This document shows positions 44,057 to 53,289 of a DNA stretch of 64,000 nucleotides, in pieces. The stretch lies in NCBI GenBank assembly GCA_016713925.1, contig JADJOH010000008.1, positions 992,001-1,056,000 of the forward strand. Direction: 5' to 3'. This DNA is from Bacteroidota bacterium (GTDB taxonomy: Bacteria; Bacteroidota; Bacteroidia; AKYH767-A; OLB10). Under the pieces are notes generated by a model. The model saw nothing but the letters and a program-made list of their open reading frames with translations, was not told the DNA's origin and did no database searches. How positions within the stretch are numbered: the stretch's first letter is position 1; every line of letters begins with the position of its first letter. The position numbers and the translations under genes are program-made.

Positions 44057-44150
44057 CATCCCTACGGGATGGGAGATGGAGGGTGTGTTGTTGTACCGGT
44101 GTTACCGGTGTTACCGGTGTTTCATCCCTACGGGATGGGAGATGGAGGGT
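44057..44150. repeat. Duplicated 28-base block flanking a 9-base tandem repeat
   Basis: The same 28 bases, beginning CATCCCTACGGGATGGG, occur at 44057-44084 and 44123-44150. Between them TACCGGTGT is repeated three times (44094-44120). CCCTACGGG and GTGCCGTAGGCAC-like motifs belong to a family of intergenic repeats often seen in environmental Bacteroidota. Two copies do not make a CRISPR array. Confidence 0.75.
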
Positions 44151-44205
44151 ATGTGCCGTAGGCACAACCCACAGGTAACCTGGAAGCCCGCTCCCCCCTA
44201 TAAAA

Positions 44206-44232
44206 CCAACGCAGCCCGAAGGGCTGCGTTGG
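44206..44232. terminator. Strong GC hairpin after the repeat block
   Basis: CCAACGCAGCCC (44206-44217) pairs perfectly with 44221-44232 across a GAA loop. It lies between convergent genes and could terminate both, or be a REP-like palindrome. No T tract follows. Confidence 0.55.
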
Positions 44233-44315
44233 TGTAGAAGGTAAGAAGGCAGTTTTTTATCATAGTCAGGTAGCTCTATAGGTAGACAGATCCACTTACT
44301 ATCAGAAGATATCCG

Positions 44316-47300
44316 CTACCGCATCAGGTACATCTTTCCCCATCCCTTCTTAAAGTAGGAATCCGCAGCTGTAGTTCTTTTCTCTATGTCGGAACCGTTG
44401 ATGCCGGTGTTCACACGATAGAGGTAAACGCCATTCGCTAACTGATCTCCGAATTCATCTTTTCCATTCCATGCATATTCAGTGATGTTCCTTCCAATGC
44501 GTATAGGTCCGAGTTCTTCTTTCATGATTTCACGAACAATTTTTCCACTCACCGTCATGATCTGAATTTTGAATTCAGTGGGCACCTCAGCACCTGTTAA
44601 TACAAATACAAACCGTGTGGAAGTACTAAACGGATTCGGATAATTAACCACTTCTGTAATAGTACTACGATTGATCACTTCAAATTGTACTTTGTAGTCA
44701 TTCGCACCACTCAGATTTCCTGTTTCATCTTTCGCTTGCACAGTCAGTTCATAAGTGCCGTCTTCTTTCAAAAAAGGAGTGTAATCAATACGGAAGCTAT
44801 TGTTGGGAAGCATTGCCGGTGTCCATGCGAGTAACTCGTTTCCGGAATTACTTCCTTGTGCCGGTTCAAAATGCAAGTAATTTAATTGTCCGGAAGGTGT
44901 TCTCAAGGTGACTCTGAAATTAGATGTATCGTTGATCGCGATGTAGCGGTTTTCGTCTTTTAATTTGATGAGGATATTGGGTTTGGCCGAAACGATATCT
45001 CCATTTAGGATATGTATGCCGTCGAAAGTGACATCCAGTAAGGGATTGGTAATATCAGGCGTGACAACAAATTTGAGATTGGTGATGTTGTTAAAATGGT
45101 ATTGTTCCGGTTGGTCTTTGTCGGGATTTGCCTCGATCCAAAGTCGGTTAGCGCCTTGCATTGAAATGCTGCTGAAGCTGATATTACACATTATTGTATC
45201 TCCCGCAGGTAAGTCACGGTGAAGCCTTACCGAAGATATGTTTCTGCGAATATTGGAGGCATCATAAACAAAATAGTTAACCAATAAAGTGTCCATAGGA
45301 ACATTGCTGATGTTTTCAAAAGCCATACTCAGATTGATGTTCTCTCCCTCTTGTACTGAATCGCTGTAGAAAGAATAGTAGCTCGTGTTTAAAGCACCTT
45401 CCGGAACAGGATCATAATAAATCTGCCATTTGGTAATTTGTGGAGGTGTACGGTTCTGGCTATCCTGCAGATAAGCGTTTAGGCGCAAATAAGGATATTG
45501 CTGTGCACTGATCGCACTAAGGTCTGTAGCAGTTGATGTACTTACAATGGAATCAATGAGGAGTACTTCCTGGCCGGTAGAGGCTATTCCAAACACCTGC
45601 AGATAGATGCTGTCGGGAGATGGACTGCTTTCCAGGTGTCCGTAATCCCAATGCAACTGTTTCCACGCAGTGGCGGGACCGGCAGCAGAGGAAGATTTAA
45701 AGCCTTTATCCCAATCTCGGGTAAGCAAATAATCTATTCGTAAGGAAGAGTCAGGATAAACACCACTTTTGAAGATGAGCGTGGAAGGATCACCCTTCTT
45801 CATGAACATCATGAATTTATCGCCCGTATTTAAAGATCCGAATTGCGGTACCCCAATGGCGTTATATGCTGCAGCGAGCTGAGTGAGTGTGTCAAATGGC
45901 GCACTGAACGTACACCAGCTGAGCATATAGTTGCCTGTAGGAATCTCGTTATTCATCATGTTGATGAGACTGTTGATTCCTGCCGTAGTCATATCAAAGA
46001 GGAAGTATTTATCAGGCCGCGTGCGGAATCCACATCCTTTGTTGGTTAAACAACTATAGTAATTGAAGTTGCCAAAATTACGGGTACAGGAATCCGCAAT
46101 CCAGGGCTGCTCGAAGTTGATAGAGTCTAAAACGGCAATGGCTATCTGTGGAGTTCCGGTACATCCGCCATAGTCCATGTTGACTCCGTTGATTTCATAG
46201 CTGGGACGGTTGATTTCATGTGTCATCAACAATGAATAATTGGAGGAGATGAACTTGGTTTGGCGAATAGAGTCCAGCCAGATCATATTGGCGAGATTAC
46301 TTTCTTTAAATTGGTAATAGTTCGACTGCGACCATCCCGTCACGCCCGGTTTGTAGAGGAAGGAACTGGATTTCCACTGGTATTTAGAGGAGATGACAGA
46401 ATCCGGATCCATGATGGAATCATTGGCTACTCTCCAGAAATACGCAACGTTGGAATCTATTTGCTGGGGTACAGTCCAGGAAACAATACCAAAGGCATTG
46501 CTGACCAATCCGGATTGTTTTACCGGACTATTAAAGAAAAAAGAAGTGTCAATTTCAAACCGGTAGTTCTTGGGAGCTGCGAATAAATTAGCCGTTGTCG
46601 CTTTGAGTACTATATTACCATTAGGAACAATTCCGTATTTCTGTGGGTAAACAGGATTAATATCGGTAGAGTTGATCTGTAATTGGGCATTGGCTACATT
46701 GTTACCGACGTTGTCAATTTCGTCGACTTCATTATAAATGTCCACGGTTACTTCAAATAAATTTAAGCCGGCACCATTGGCGAAATCAACGGGCAACTCC
46801 ACAGTGAAGGTGTCGCGGTAAGTAATGTAGGGGACCGGAACTATCGTGTCACGCTTACTTCCATCGGGCATGGTACGGCTGATAAGCAGATGAAGGGTGT
46901 CGCCTGTGTTTTTGCCCAGATTACTGATCACTACTTTCACGGCAAAAGTGTCGGTTTCCGTTGTGACTACGGAAGGCTCGAAAAATATTCCTTCGTTGTT
47001 AATACTGTAGTCCGGCTTTTCAAAGGAATTCATATGGATAGCCGGATCACCGTGCAAGGTCATGTTCATGCAAACGCTCTTGCGTTCAAAAGTAGCATCA
47101 ATAATTTGCTCTACTGTTTTACGCATATTCTCACCCAATGCCTCACCGTAATTTTCACGGAAAGTGTTTTCGTGAAAGCGTATCGAATATTCATCCAATG
47201 GATCTATAAGCCCTTTGTCCGGAACAGCGATGAATGCAATAGACCCTTTATCAGGGGTGAGTACAAAACGTTCATTGAGCAGCCTGCTGGTAGTATGCAC

Positions 47301-49343
47301 GTCTCCCACAAAACAAGAAAGCGCAAGTACAACCGGATAGCGGTCTTTGTTATTGTAGTTCTCCGGATCGTCGGTAGCAATATCGAATGAAGTTCCTGCA
47401 GCATGACCGTAGAAGGTCATCATCGTACAGCCGGTGTCAATGAGTTGCTGAATGTATTGTCCGAGATTAATTTGAATAGGATCCGTTGAACTTTTTAAGA
47501 TGGTAGTGACGTTACCTCCAAAGAGGGTGTCTTCAACTATTGTTTTATAAATACTCAATTTACCGGAGAGGATATTCTGTTCTCCAATGTCAGTTCCGCC
47601 GCCAAAATGCAGGATGTTTTTCATCCATGGTGCGGGATTAAAGTTTTGCTGATTTTCAAACGAAATAAGTTTGTCGAGGTATGCCGTTACATCCGGTTCA
47701 TTCTGCGCTGAAATTCTTCCCGTGGCCATCTCCGGAACAAAGTTGGGAGTATTTAATTGTGAGGTGTAGATTTGATCCGATGCAGGTTCCCCATAGGTCG
47801 GAATGAAGTTTTGGTTATAGGCATTTCCTCCTCTGGAATTTTGTGATAATACTGATTTACCCAACAGCAGTAAATACTTCGGCTTTGGCGTGATATTGTC
47901 AAGCAGCTGATCGGAGAAATTGCGAATGGATAAAACATGCTTTTTTATTCCCCAGGCAAACTGGTCATAGAGTTCATCAATATCCGCAAGCAGTACATTA
48001 TATCCTTTCGAATTTCTATAACCGGCATAACTTGTTGCACCATTCCATATGGCTTTGTGTGATATGATGAGAAAGTCTTTCCCTGCACCCTGTTCTGTGA
48101 AATTGTTAAACCGTGCGTATTTATTCGGGTCTGTATCCGTATTTACTGTCTTCAGTTCCATGTTGCCGGCATAATTAAAAACCAGGCTATTGTCAGTCAA
48201 TAAGCATTTCTGTTCGGTTCCGTTGATAGGGATGATGGCCTGCAGCAGATTTCCTGAGGTACCGGTGTTTACAATTTTGACAGTATCACCACTAATGATG
48301 TATAGTCGTGGTGAAGCGGCATTTACATTCGACATCTGCAATAAAATCTTTGATGCGGTACCATTCACAATCATACTCATCGGTAAGGCGTCACCGTTAA
48401 AATCAAAGGAACGGGGATACCGCAACTTCGTATACGCCATCTGCATGTAATTCAGATTGCCGGCAAAGGTAGGGTCGTTTTGTGGAGCGAATTGAAAGGT
48501 GTAAGCCCCGGATGCAGGAAGGTTGCTGATGCCAAACTGATGCTTTACCAATTCGTAAGCGTAGAAAATCGTATCAAAGATTTGCGTGCCCGCACTTTTA
48601 AATATATATGGATGGGCGTTGGCGTTAGCTCCCATGATCATCGTTTCAACTGTCGGCTGCGGTCCTGATGAGAGGAACTTTCCAATGGTGAAATTTACAT
48701 CAAAAGGAGCCTGCTTGCTGATTCTGTTGGATAAAAAACCTTCTCCTTCGGTAAAGGAATTGTCGGCGATATCATTAAAATCTCTCCAGCCAATATTGTA
48801 TTCACTCCCATAGACTTTAATTTCTTCTTTCAGAAAATGGGCTTCCGGTGTATAAGCGCTGAAATTATTGTCATTTACTACCGGCATTCTTCTGTTGTTG
48901 GTAGAAAATGGCGAATAGGTCAGGAAGTAGGCAGAAGTGTCATTGTACAAACTATAATAAGGATTGGCCTGACTTTCCGGTACATCATAGAGTTTGGCGT
49001 CGTATGCCCCATCATTGCCCTTCCCATAAAATTCCAGATAATCGCCGGGACCAAAAATATTATCCGCATTCGCATCTTCTACTCTTATAAATTGCTCCTT
49101 TCCGCGATGGTACATCTGATAACGATCCGGACTAAACCAGGAGCTGACAGGAACGCCGGTGTTCTGCATGTCGTTGTAGGTAACTCTATAGATACCTTCT
49201 TTCCAAATACTGATGCGGAAATATTGCTGCGTGGAGAGTGCCTGGCCATTGGTGAAAGCAATCCATTCATTTCCGTAGGGCTGCGCATTTGCAGATGAAG
49301 TGGCAATGAGTAGGAATAGGACGAGGGTGTAAAATTTTTTCAT
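44316..49343 (-). CDS. T9SS C25-family cysteine peptidase, PorU/PorU2-like sortase
   Basis: Very large exported protein (1675 residues) with a signal peptide (about 1-20). A gingipain-type C25 peptidase domain carries the catalytic His near residue 646 (MTFYGHAAGTSFD) and Cys near 677 (ALSCFVGD). Several beta-sandwich domains follow, and a C-terminal FlgD/T9SS-like region has YPNPFSTSTRFVF and WNGKDEFGDQLANGVYLYRV. PorU removes C-terminal sorting domains and attaches cargo at the surface. The extra length and the own sorting-like tail suggest the PorU2-type branch rather than the 1100-residue PorU. Immediately downstream of a porV homologue (11-base gap), consistent with the attachment complex. 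Confidence 0.85.
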   Translation of the reverse strand: MKKFYTLVLFLLIATSSANAQPYGNEWIAFTNGQALSTQQYFRISIWKEGIYRVTYNDMQNTGVPVSSWFSPDRYQMYHRGKEQFIRVEDANADNIFGPGDYLEFYGKGNDGAYDAKLYDVPESQANPYYSLYNDTSAYFLTYSPFSTNNRRMPVVNDNNFSAYTPEAHFLKEEIKVYGSEYNIGWRDFNDIADNSFTEGEGFLSNRISKQAPFDVNFTIGKFLSSGPQPTVETMIMGANANAHPYIFKSAGTQIFDTIFYAYELVKHQFGISNLPASGAYTFQFAPQNDPTFAGNLNYMQMAYTKLRYPRSFDFNGDALPMSMIVNGTASKILLQMSNVNAASPRLYIISGDTVKIVNTGTSGNLLQAIIPINGTEQKCLLTDNSLVFNYAGNMELKTVNTDTDPNKYARFNNFTEQGAGKDFLIISHKAIWNGATSYAGYRNSKGYNVLLADIDELYDQFAWGIKKHVLSIRNFSDQLLDNITPKPKYLLLLGKSVLSQNSRGGNAYNQNFIPTYGEPASDQIYTSQLNTPNFVPEMATGRISAQNEPDVTAYLDKLISFENQQNFNPAPWMKNILHFGGGTDIGEQNILSGKLSIYKTIVEDTLFGGNVTTILKSSTDPIQINLGQYIQQLIDTGCTMMTFYGHAAGTSFDIATDDPENYNNKDRYPVVLALSCFVGDVHTTSRLLNERFVLTPDKGSIAFIAVPDKGLIDPLDEYSIRFHENTFRENYGEALGENMRKTVEQIIDATFERKSVCMNMTLHGDPAIHMNSFEKPDYSINNEGIFFEPSVVTTETDTFAVKVVISNLGKNTGDTLHLLISRTMPDGSKRDTIVPVPYITYRDTFTVELPVDFANGAGLNLFEVTVDIYNEVDEIDNVGNNVANAQLQINSTDINPVYPQKYGIVPNGNIVLKATTANLFAAPKNYRFEIDTSFFFNSPVKQSGLVSNAFGIVSWTVPQQIDSNVAYFWRVANDSIMDPDSVISSKYQWKSSSFLYKPGVTGWSQSNYYQFKESNLANMIWLDSIRQTKFISSNYSLLMTHEINRPSYEINGVNMDYGGCTGTPQIAIAVLDSINFEQPWIADSCTRNFGNFNYYSCLTNKGCGFRTRPDKYFLFDMTTAGINSLINMMNNEIPTGNYMLSWCTFSAPFDTLTQLAAAYNAIGVPQFGSLNTGDKFMMFMKKGDPSTLIFKSGVYPDSSLRIDYLLTRDWDKGFKSSSAAGPATAWKQLHWDYGHLESSPSPDSIYLQVFGIASTGQEVLLIDSIVSTSTATDLSAISAQQYPYLRLNAYLQDSQNRTPPQITKWQIYYDPVPEGALNTSYYSFYSDSVQEGENINLSMAFENISNVPMDTLLVNYFVYDASNIRRNISSVRLHRDLPAGDTIMCNISFSSISMQGANRLWIEANPDKDQPEQYHFNNITNLKFVVTPDITNPLLDVTFDGIHILNGDIVSAKPNILIKLKDENRYIAINDTSNFRVTLRTPSGQLNYLHFEPAQGSNSGNELLAWTPAMLPNNSFRIDYTPFLKEDGTYELTVQAKDETGNLSGANDYKVQFEVINRSTITEVVNYPNPFSTSTRFVFVLTGAEVPTEFKIQIMTVSGKIVREIMKEELGPIRIGRNITEYAWNGKDEFGDQLANGVYLYRVNTGINGSDIEKRTTAADSYFKKGWGKMYLMR

Positions 49344-49354
49344 AGTAACTCTTT

Positions 49355-50455
49355 TTACTTAGTGACTGACGCGGTCTTTTGTTTAAAGATGCTCAGGCGA
49401 ATCGAGAATACATTTGAATAGAGGGATTCAGATGTGTTACCGATATTGGTGAGGGCATAATCAATACTTACATTCTTAAGCCGGAGTCCGACTCCTATAT
49501 TGGGCTGCGCGGTAGTGGAAGTACTCGCATCGATATTTTTTACCGATTGAATGTTGCCCAAACCGGCACGCAGAAAAATGAAATCATCGTAGGCAAATTC
49601 AAGACCTATCTTCGGATCTATACTCACCACATCTGTTTTCACAGGTACATTTCTTTTGCCATCAAAGGTGATGTCCAGATCCAATGAAGGCTGGACTGAT
49701 ATTTTTTTTGTGATACCTGTTTTATAAGCAGTACCTAATATGAGTCGTGGTAAGGTGACTTCTAAACCATTTTCAGGAATTTCATTGCCGGTTTGATTGA
49801 AAACTGCTTCCAGGCTTTCGGTGTTGTATGACCATGCATTAAACGTGGAGGTGATGTCTTTTCCTGTAGCAGCAAATCTCCACTTGCCCCTTTCATATTG
49901 TGCACCTGCATCGAGACCGAAGCCCCAGGCCTTGGCGAAATCTCCTACTTTCCGGTGGACTACTTTCACATTTCCGCCAATACTCAATCCTTCAATTTTC
50001 ATTTTTTGTGCATAAGAAAATAAGAAGGCATAGTTGGCCGATGAAAATGATTTCAGACGGTCGTAGTCGATGTTACCGTCTTTATCAATTAAGTCGGTGG
50101 AGTCAATAATGTCATCAATGGCGAAGCGAATGACGGATACCCCTATGGTTCTTGTTTCATCTATGGGGGCAGCAAAGGCACCGAAAGCGTATTTGGCAAT
50201 ACCGGCGAAATACTCACTATGCATCAGGGCGATTTGCAAATTCCCTTTTACGCGCGTGAGTCCTGCAGGATTCCAGTAGCCGGCAGTGGCGTCATCAACA
50301 ATGGCTGACATAGCACCGCTTAAGCCAAGCCCACGGGCACCAACGCCGATGGCTAAAAACTCATTACTGTATTTTGGCGCTTGGGCAGTAAGCGTAGCGG
50401 GAATCACCATCAGCATGTGGATGATGAACAGGAAATATTTGGTTGTTGTCTGCAT
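49355..50455 (-). CDS. porV: PorV/PorQ-family outer-membrane protein
   Basis: A 366-residue FadL-like outer-membrane barrel of the T9SS PorV/PorQ family. The signal peptide ends near LTAQA, then come the typical EFLAIGVGARGLGLSGAMSAIVDDATAGYWNPAGLT N-terminus and barrel strands to the C-terminal LRLKNVSIDYALTNIG...SLYSNVFSIRLSIF. PorV carries cargo from the translocon to the sortase. It is followed within 11 bases by the C25 sortase gene, so the two form an operon. PorQ is the alternative; the sortase neighbour favours a PorV-like role. Confidence 0.85.
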   Translation of the reverse strand: MQTTTKYFLFIIHMLMVIPATLTAQAPKYSNEFLAIGVGARGLGLSGAMSAIVDDATAGYWNPAGLTRVKGNLQIALMHSEYFAGIAKYAFGAFAAPIDETRTIGVSVIRFAIDDIIDSTDLIDKDGNIDYDRLKSFSSANYAFLFSYAQKMKIEGLSIGGNVKVVHRKVGDFAKAWGFGLDAGAQYERGKWRFAATGKDITSTFNAWSYNTESLEAVFNQTGNEIPENGLEVTLPRLILGTAYKTGITKKISVQPSLDLDITFDGKRNVPVKTDVVSIDPKIGLEFAYDDFIFLRAGLGNIQSVKNIDASTSTTAQPNIGVGLRLKNVSIDYALTNIGNTSESLYSNVFSIRLSIFKQKTASVTK

Positions 50456-50670
50456 AGGTTTGGATACCGGTAGAAACGATATACCTGAATAAAAAGTATA
50501 TTCCGGTATAATTGGTTTTACGTCTGTAAGAGGGTAAAGGTTCTGTTACTCAAAAGTAAGCAGGTTTTATCTTTAAAAGGGTGGGTGAAAAGTAAAATAT
50601 TAACATCTTCTTTTTATCACCGGTAACACCAGGAGCAGGCCTTCTCCTGAAATGCAATATCTTCGCAACC

Positions 50671-51384
50671 GTGCGCCATCTGCCTAATCTGTTAACACTA
50701 TTAAACCTGCTCTTCGGGTGCATGGCGATTGTTGCTGTATTCAATGCGAAAATGGAGTTGGCCGGGCTGTATGTGCTCCTGTCTATTGTTGCTGATTTCT
50801 TCGATGGATTTGCCGCCCGGGCGCTGAAGGCCTATTCTGAGTTGGGGAAACAACTGGATTCATTGGCGGACATGGTGAGCTTCGGCGTGGTGCCGGGGAT
50901 GATTCTTTTTACCATTTTTTACATGGGATCCTCTTCTTCCGAAGCCGATGAAAATCTCCTGTTGGCCGGACAGTATTCGATGTTCATTGTCACCTTATTT
51001 TCAGCCCTGCGTCTGGCCAAGTTTAATATCGATCCCCGTCAGGCTTCGTATTTTATCGGACTTCCAACTCCCGCTAATGCGCTGATGATCATTTCGTTTC
51101 CCCTAATTCTGAGCCACGATGAGTTCGGACTTTCTACCTTGATTTACCATCCTTTATTTCTGATCCTATTTGCAGTTGTGAGTGCTTTCCTTTTGATCGC
51201 TGAAATTCCTTTGATCGCTCTAAAGTTCAAATCCTTTGATTTAAAAAGTAATAAGGGGCCATATTTCCTGCTGACAGGCAGCATTTTGCTTGGAATTGTT
51301 TTCCGTTATGCCGCCCCGCCGTTGATCATTGTTTTCTATGTAATTTTGTCGCTGATACTACCACCTGATAAAATAAGAAAATGA
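50671..51384 (+). CDS. pssA: CDP-diacylglycerol-serine O-phosphatidyltransferase
   Basis: Makes phosphatidylserine, precursor of phosphatidylethanolamine. The 237 residues have about seven membrane helices and the CDP-alcohol phosphotransferase motif DFFDGFAARALKAYSELGKQLDSLADMVSFG, with all Asp ligands (DGxxAR...GxxxD...D). The start is GTG at 50671; a near-consensus -7 element (TATCTTCG, 50658-50665) lies 6 bases before it, again close to leaderless. It overlaps purS by 4 bases (ATGA). Confidence 0.94.
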   Translation: MRHLPNLLTLLNLLFGCMAIVAVFNAKMELAGLYVLLSIVADFFDGFAARALKAYSELGKQLDSLADMVSFGVVPGMILFTIFYMGSSSSEADENLLLAGQYSMFIVTLFSALRLAKFNIDPRQASYFIGLPTPANALMIISFPLILSHDEFGLSTLIYHPLFLILFAVVSAFLLIAEIPLIALKFKSFDLKSNKGPYFLLTGSILLGIVFRYAAPPLIIVFYVILSLILPPDKIRK

Positions 51385-51631
51385 AATTTAACGCCCATAT
51401 TAATGTCATGCCGCAAAAAGCATTATTGGATCCACAAGGAAGAGCAGTAAGTGCCGGCATGAAAAATCTGAACCTTCCTGAAATAGGAAATGTAAGAATT
51501 GGAAAGCATATTACGCTGGAAGTAGAGGCATCAAATAAAGAAGAAGCTACTGAAAAGGTAGATATTGCCTGCAAAAATTACTGTCAAATCCAATCATGGA
51601 AACTTACGAGTTTCAGTTGGAGCAAGCTTGA
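51381..51631 (+). pseudogene. purS: PurS, formylglycinamidine ribonucleotide synthase subunit, frameshifted
   Basis: Small subunit of the PurSQL complex of purine synthesis. The first 66 or so codons are clearly PurS (INVMPQKALLDPQGRAV, LNLPEIGNVRIGKHI). The frame then slips in the A run at 51573-51577. Adding one A restores the standard ending KLLSNPIMETYEFQLEQ and the TGA at 51629-51631, giving 83 residues. Without it the frame runs on into the next gene and yields an artificial 296-residue PurS-DUF1684 chimera. Since purS is normally essential for purine synthesis, an error in the sequence is likelier than real loss. Confidence 0.88.
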
Positions 51632-51656
51632 TAATTTTTCATCAGAATTTCTTAAG

Positions 51657-52271
51657 ATGAAATATTTCCTGATAGTCGTTTGTTGCTGCTTTTTCGGAAC
51701 GGCTGTTTTTGCACAATCCGACACTTCGGGATTTGAAGAAGCGGTTCAAAAATTCAGAAAGGAGCTGGATGATGATTACCGCAATGTGGAAACATCGCCG
51801 CTGGGAAAGGATCGCGCCCTTACTTTTCAGGGACATCATTTTTTTCCTTTCGATTCCCGCTATTGCATTCCGGCCAAAGCAGAACGTTTAGAGAAACCTG
51901 AAGTTTTTAAGATGCGTACCACCACCGATCGCACCCCTGAATACAGAAAACTATACAAGCTGACATTCAGCATTCGGGACACCGCTTATTTTTTATATGC
52001 TTATCAGAATATTTCCCTCCTTGAAAAGGAAGAATATAAAGATCATTTATTTCTTCCTTTCACCGATAAAACCAATGGCTTTGAAAGTTATGGTGGCGGA
52101 CGATATATCGATTTACAACTTCCGGAAGGCGATTCGATGCTGATCGATTTTAATAAAAGCTATAATCCTTATTGCGCGTATAGCACGAAATACTCCTGTC
52201 CTATTCCTCCTAAAGAAAATGCTCTTCCCATAAAAATTGAAGCAGGAATTCTTGCACCTGAAGAGCATTAA
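51657..52271 (+). CDS. DUF1684 exported protein
   Basis: A 204-residue protein with a signal peptide ending near AVFAQ and a DUF1684 domain: LTFQGHHFFPFDSRYCIPAKAERL at the start, then LPFTDKTNGFESYGGGRYIDLQL and the C-terminal FNKSYNPYCAYSTKYSCPIPPKENALPIKIEAG. Function of the family is unknown. By chance it is in frame with the slipped end of purS, so a gene caller would fuse the two; the ATG at 51657 with its signal peptide is the true start. Confidence 0.88.
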   Translation: MKYFLIVVCCCFFGTAVFAQSDTSGFEEAVQKFRKELDDDYRNVETSPLGKDRALTFQGHHFFPFDSRYCIPAKAERLEKPEVFKMRTTTDRTPEYRKLYKLTFSIRDTAYFLYAYQNISLLEKEEYKDHLFLPFTDKTNGFESYGGGRYIDLQLPEGDSMLIDFNKSYNPYCAYSTKYSCPIPPKENALPIKIEAGILAPEEH

Positions 52272-52340
52272 GTAAAAACTGATTTTAGGAACCACGATAG
52301 TTCATAGAGATTCTAGTCTTGATAGAAACTATCATTGTAA

Positions 52341-52450
52341 CCACGGCACTAAGGACACGAAGGATCACGGAGGACTTTTTTTAAAACAAGAAAGTAGCAT
52401 CCATTCCAAAACATTCATCAATTCAATAACTCAACAACTCATTAATTCAA
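52341..52450. repeat. Dispersed intergenic repeat, copy B
   Basis: Second copy of the element at 32211-32323. It shares CACGGAGGACTTTT, TTAAAACAA, AGTAG, AAAACATTCATCAA and TTCAATAACTCA in the same order, with small gaps. It also lies between convergent genes (DUF1684 and lptB). Confidence 0.65.
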
Positions 52451-52518
52451 ACTAAATCCTGATGTGAAAAACGAATTTACTTCCTCCCGATCAGTATTTT
52501 GATAAGAAGAATTTTTTT

Positions 52519-53244
52519 TCACCTCAATTCAAAATTCTTCCCGAGGTAAACTTTTCGCACCTGTTCATCGTTGGCGAGGTCCTGGGCGGTACCTTCTTTT
52601 AAAATTCTTCCTTCAAAGAGGAGGTAGGCGCGATCGGTGATGTTTAAGGTTTCGTGAACATTGTGATCAGTGATGAGAATGCCAATGTTTTTTTCTTTCA
52701 GTTTATGAATGATGCTCTGAATGTCTTCTACAGCAATGGGATCTACTCCTGCAAATGGTTCGTCCAATAAAATGAATTTCGGGTTTACGGAGAGGCATCG
52801 CGCAATTTCTGTTCTTCGCCTTTCTCCTCCGGAAAGTACATCGCCTCTGCTCTTCCGGATTTTTACAAGGCCAAATTCTTCCAGTAAGGATTCTACTTTT
52901 ATTTCCTGATCCTTTTTTGATAAGCCGGACATCTCCAGCACCGACTTAATATTATCTTCTACACTTAACTTCCTGAAAACAGAAGCTTCTTGCGCCAGAT
53001 AGCCGATGCCCATCTTCGCCCTTTTATACATGGGTTCCTTCGTGATATCTTTATCGTCAAGAAATATATAGCCTTCGTTGGGTTTAATCAATCCCACTGT
53101 CATGTAAAAAGTAGTGGTCTTGCCGGCACCGTTGGGGCCGAGTAATCCCACAATTTCTCCTTGTTCCACCCGGATGGAAACGTTATCCACGACCGTACGG
53201 CGTTTGTATCGTTTTACCAAATGATCGCTTCGGAGAATGGACAT
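52519..53244 (-). CDS. lptB: LPS export ABC transporter ATP-binding protein LptB
   Basis: ATPase of the LptBFG complex that extracts lipopolysaccharide from the inner membrane. The 241 residues have Walker A LLGPNGAGKTTTFYM, the Q-loop in YLAQEASVFRKLSV, signature LSGGERRR, Walker B KFILLDEPFAGVDPIA and H-loop ITDHNVHETL. The VRKVYLG end is LptB-typical. Last gene in a minus-strand run with the DUF5686 gene, CMD gene, tatC and kdsD, which are partly envelope-related. Confidence 0.95.
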   Translation of the reverse strand: MSILRSDHLVKRYKRRTVVDNVSIRVEQGEIVGLLGPNGAGKTTTFYMTVGLIKPNEGYIFLDDKDITKEPMYKRAKMGIGYLAQEASVFRKLSVEDNIKSVLEMSGLSKKDQEIKVESLLEEFGLVKIRKSRGDVLSGGERRRTEIARCLSVNPKFILLDEPFAGVDPIAVEDIQSIIHKLKEKNIGILITDHNVHETLNITDRAYLLFEGRILKEGTAQDLANDEQVRKVYLGKNFELR

Positions 53245-53289
53245 GCGGCGAAGGTAGTGATTAAAGAAATGAAGGGGTGTAAATTTGCT

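Larger units (their letters stand above)
43901..44315. other. 415-base repeat-rich gap without genes
   Basis: This is the only gene-free stretch above 300 bases. It lies between two convergent genes and holds a duplicated 28-base block, three tandem 9-base units, a small GTGCC/GGCAC hairpin (44153-44165) and a strong GC hairpin. The frames that remain open are short, overlap the repeats and have no protein character. Confidence 0.7.

Noticed and set aside
44057..44150. CRISPR array
   Set aside because: Only two copies of the 28-mer, the spacer is itself a 9-base tandem repeat, and no cas genes are nearby.
46890..47390. 166-codon open frame on the plus strand inside the sortase gene
   Set aside because: Antisense to a conserved catalytic domain (the C25 His/Cys region); no signal, domain or promoter of its own.
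51381..52271. A real bifunctional PurS-DUF1684 protein
   Set aside because: The junction is non-homologous to either family. The other frame gives the exact PurS ending, and DUF1684 has its own signal peptide.
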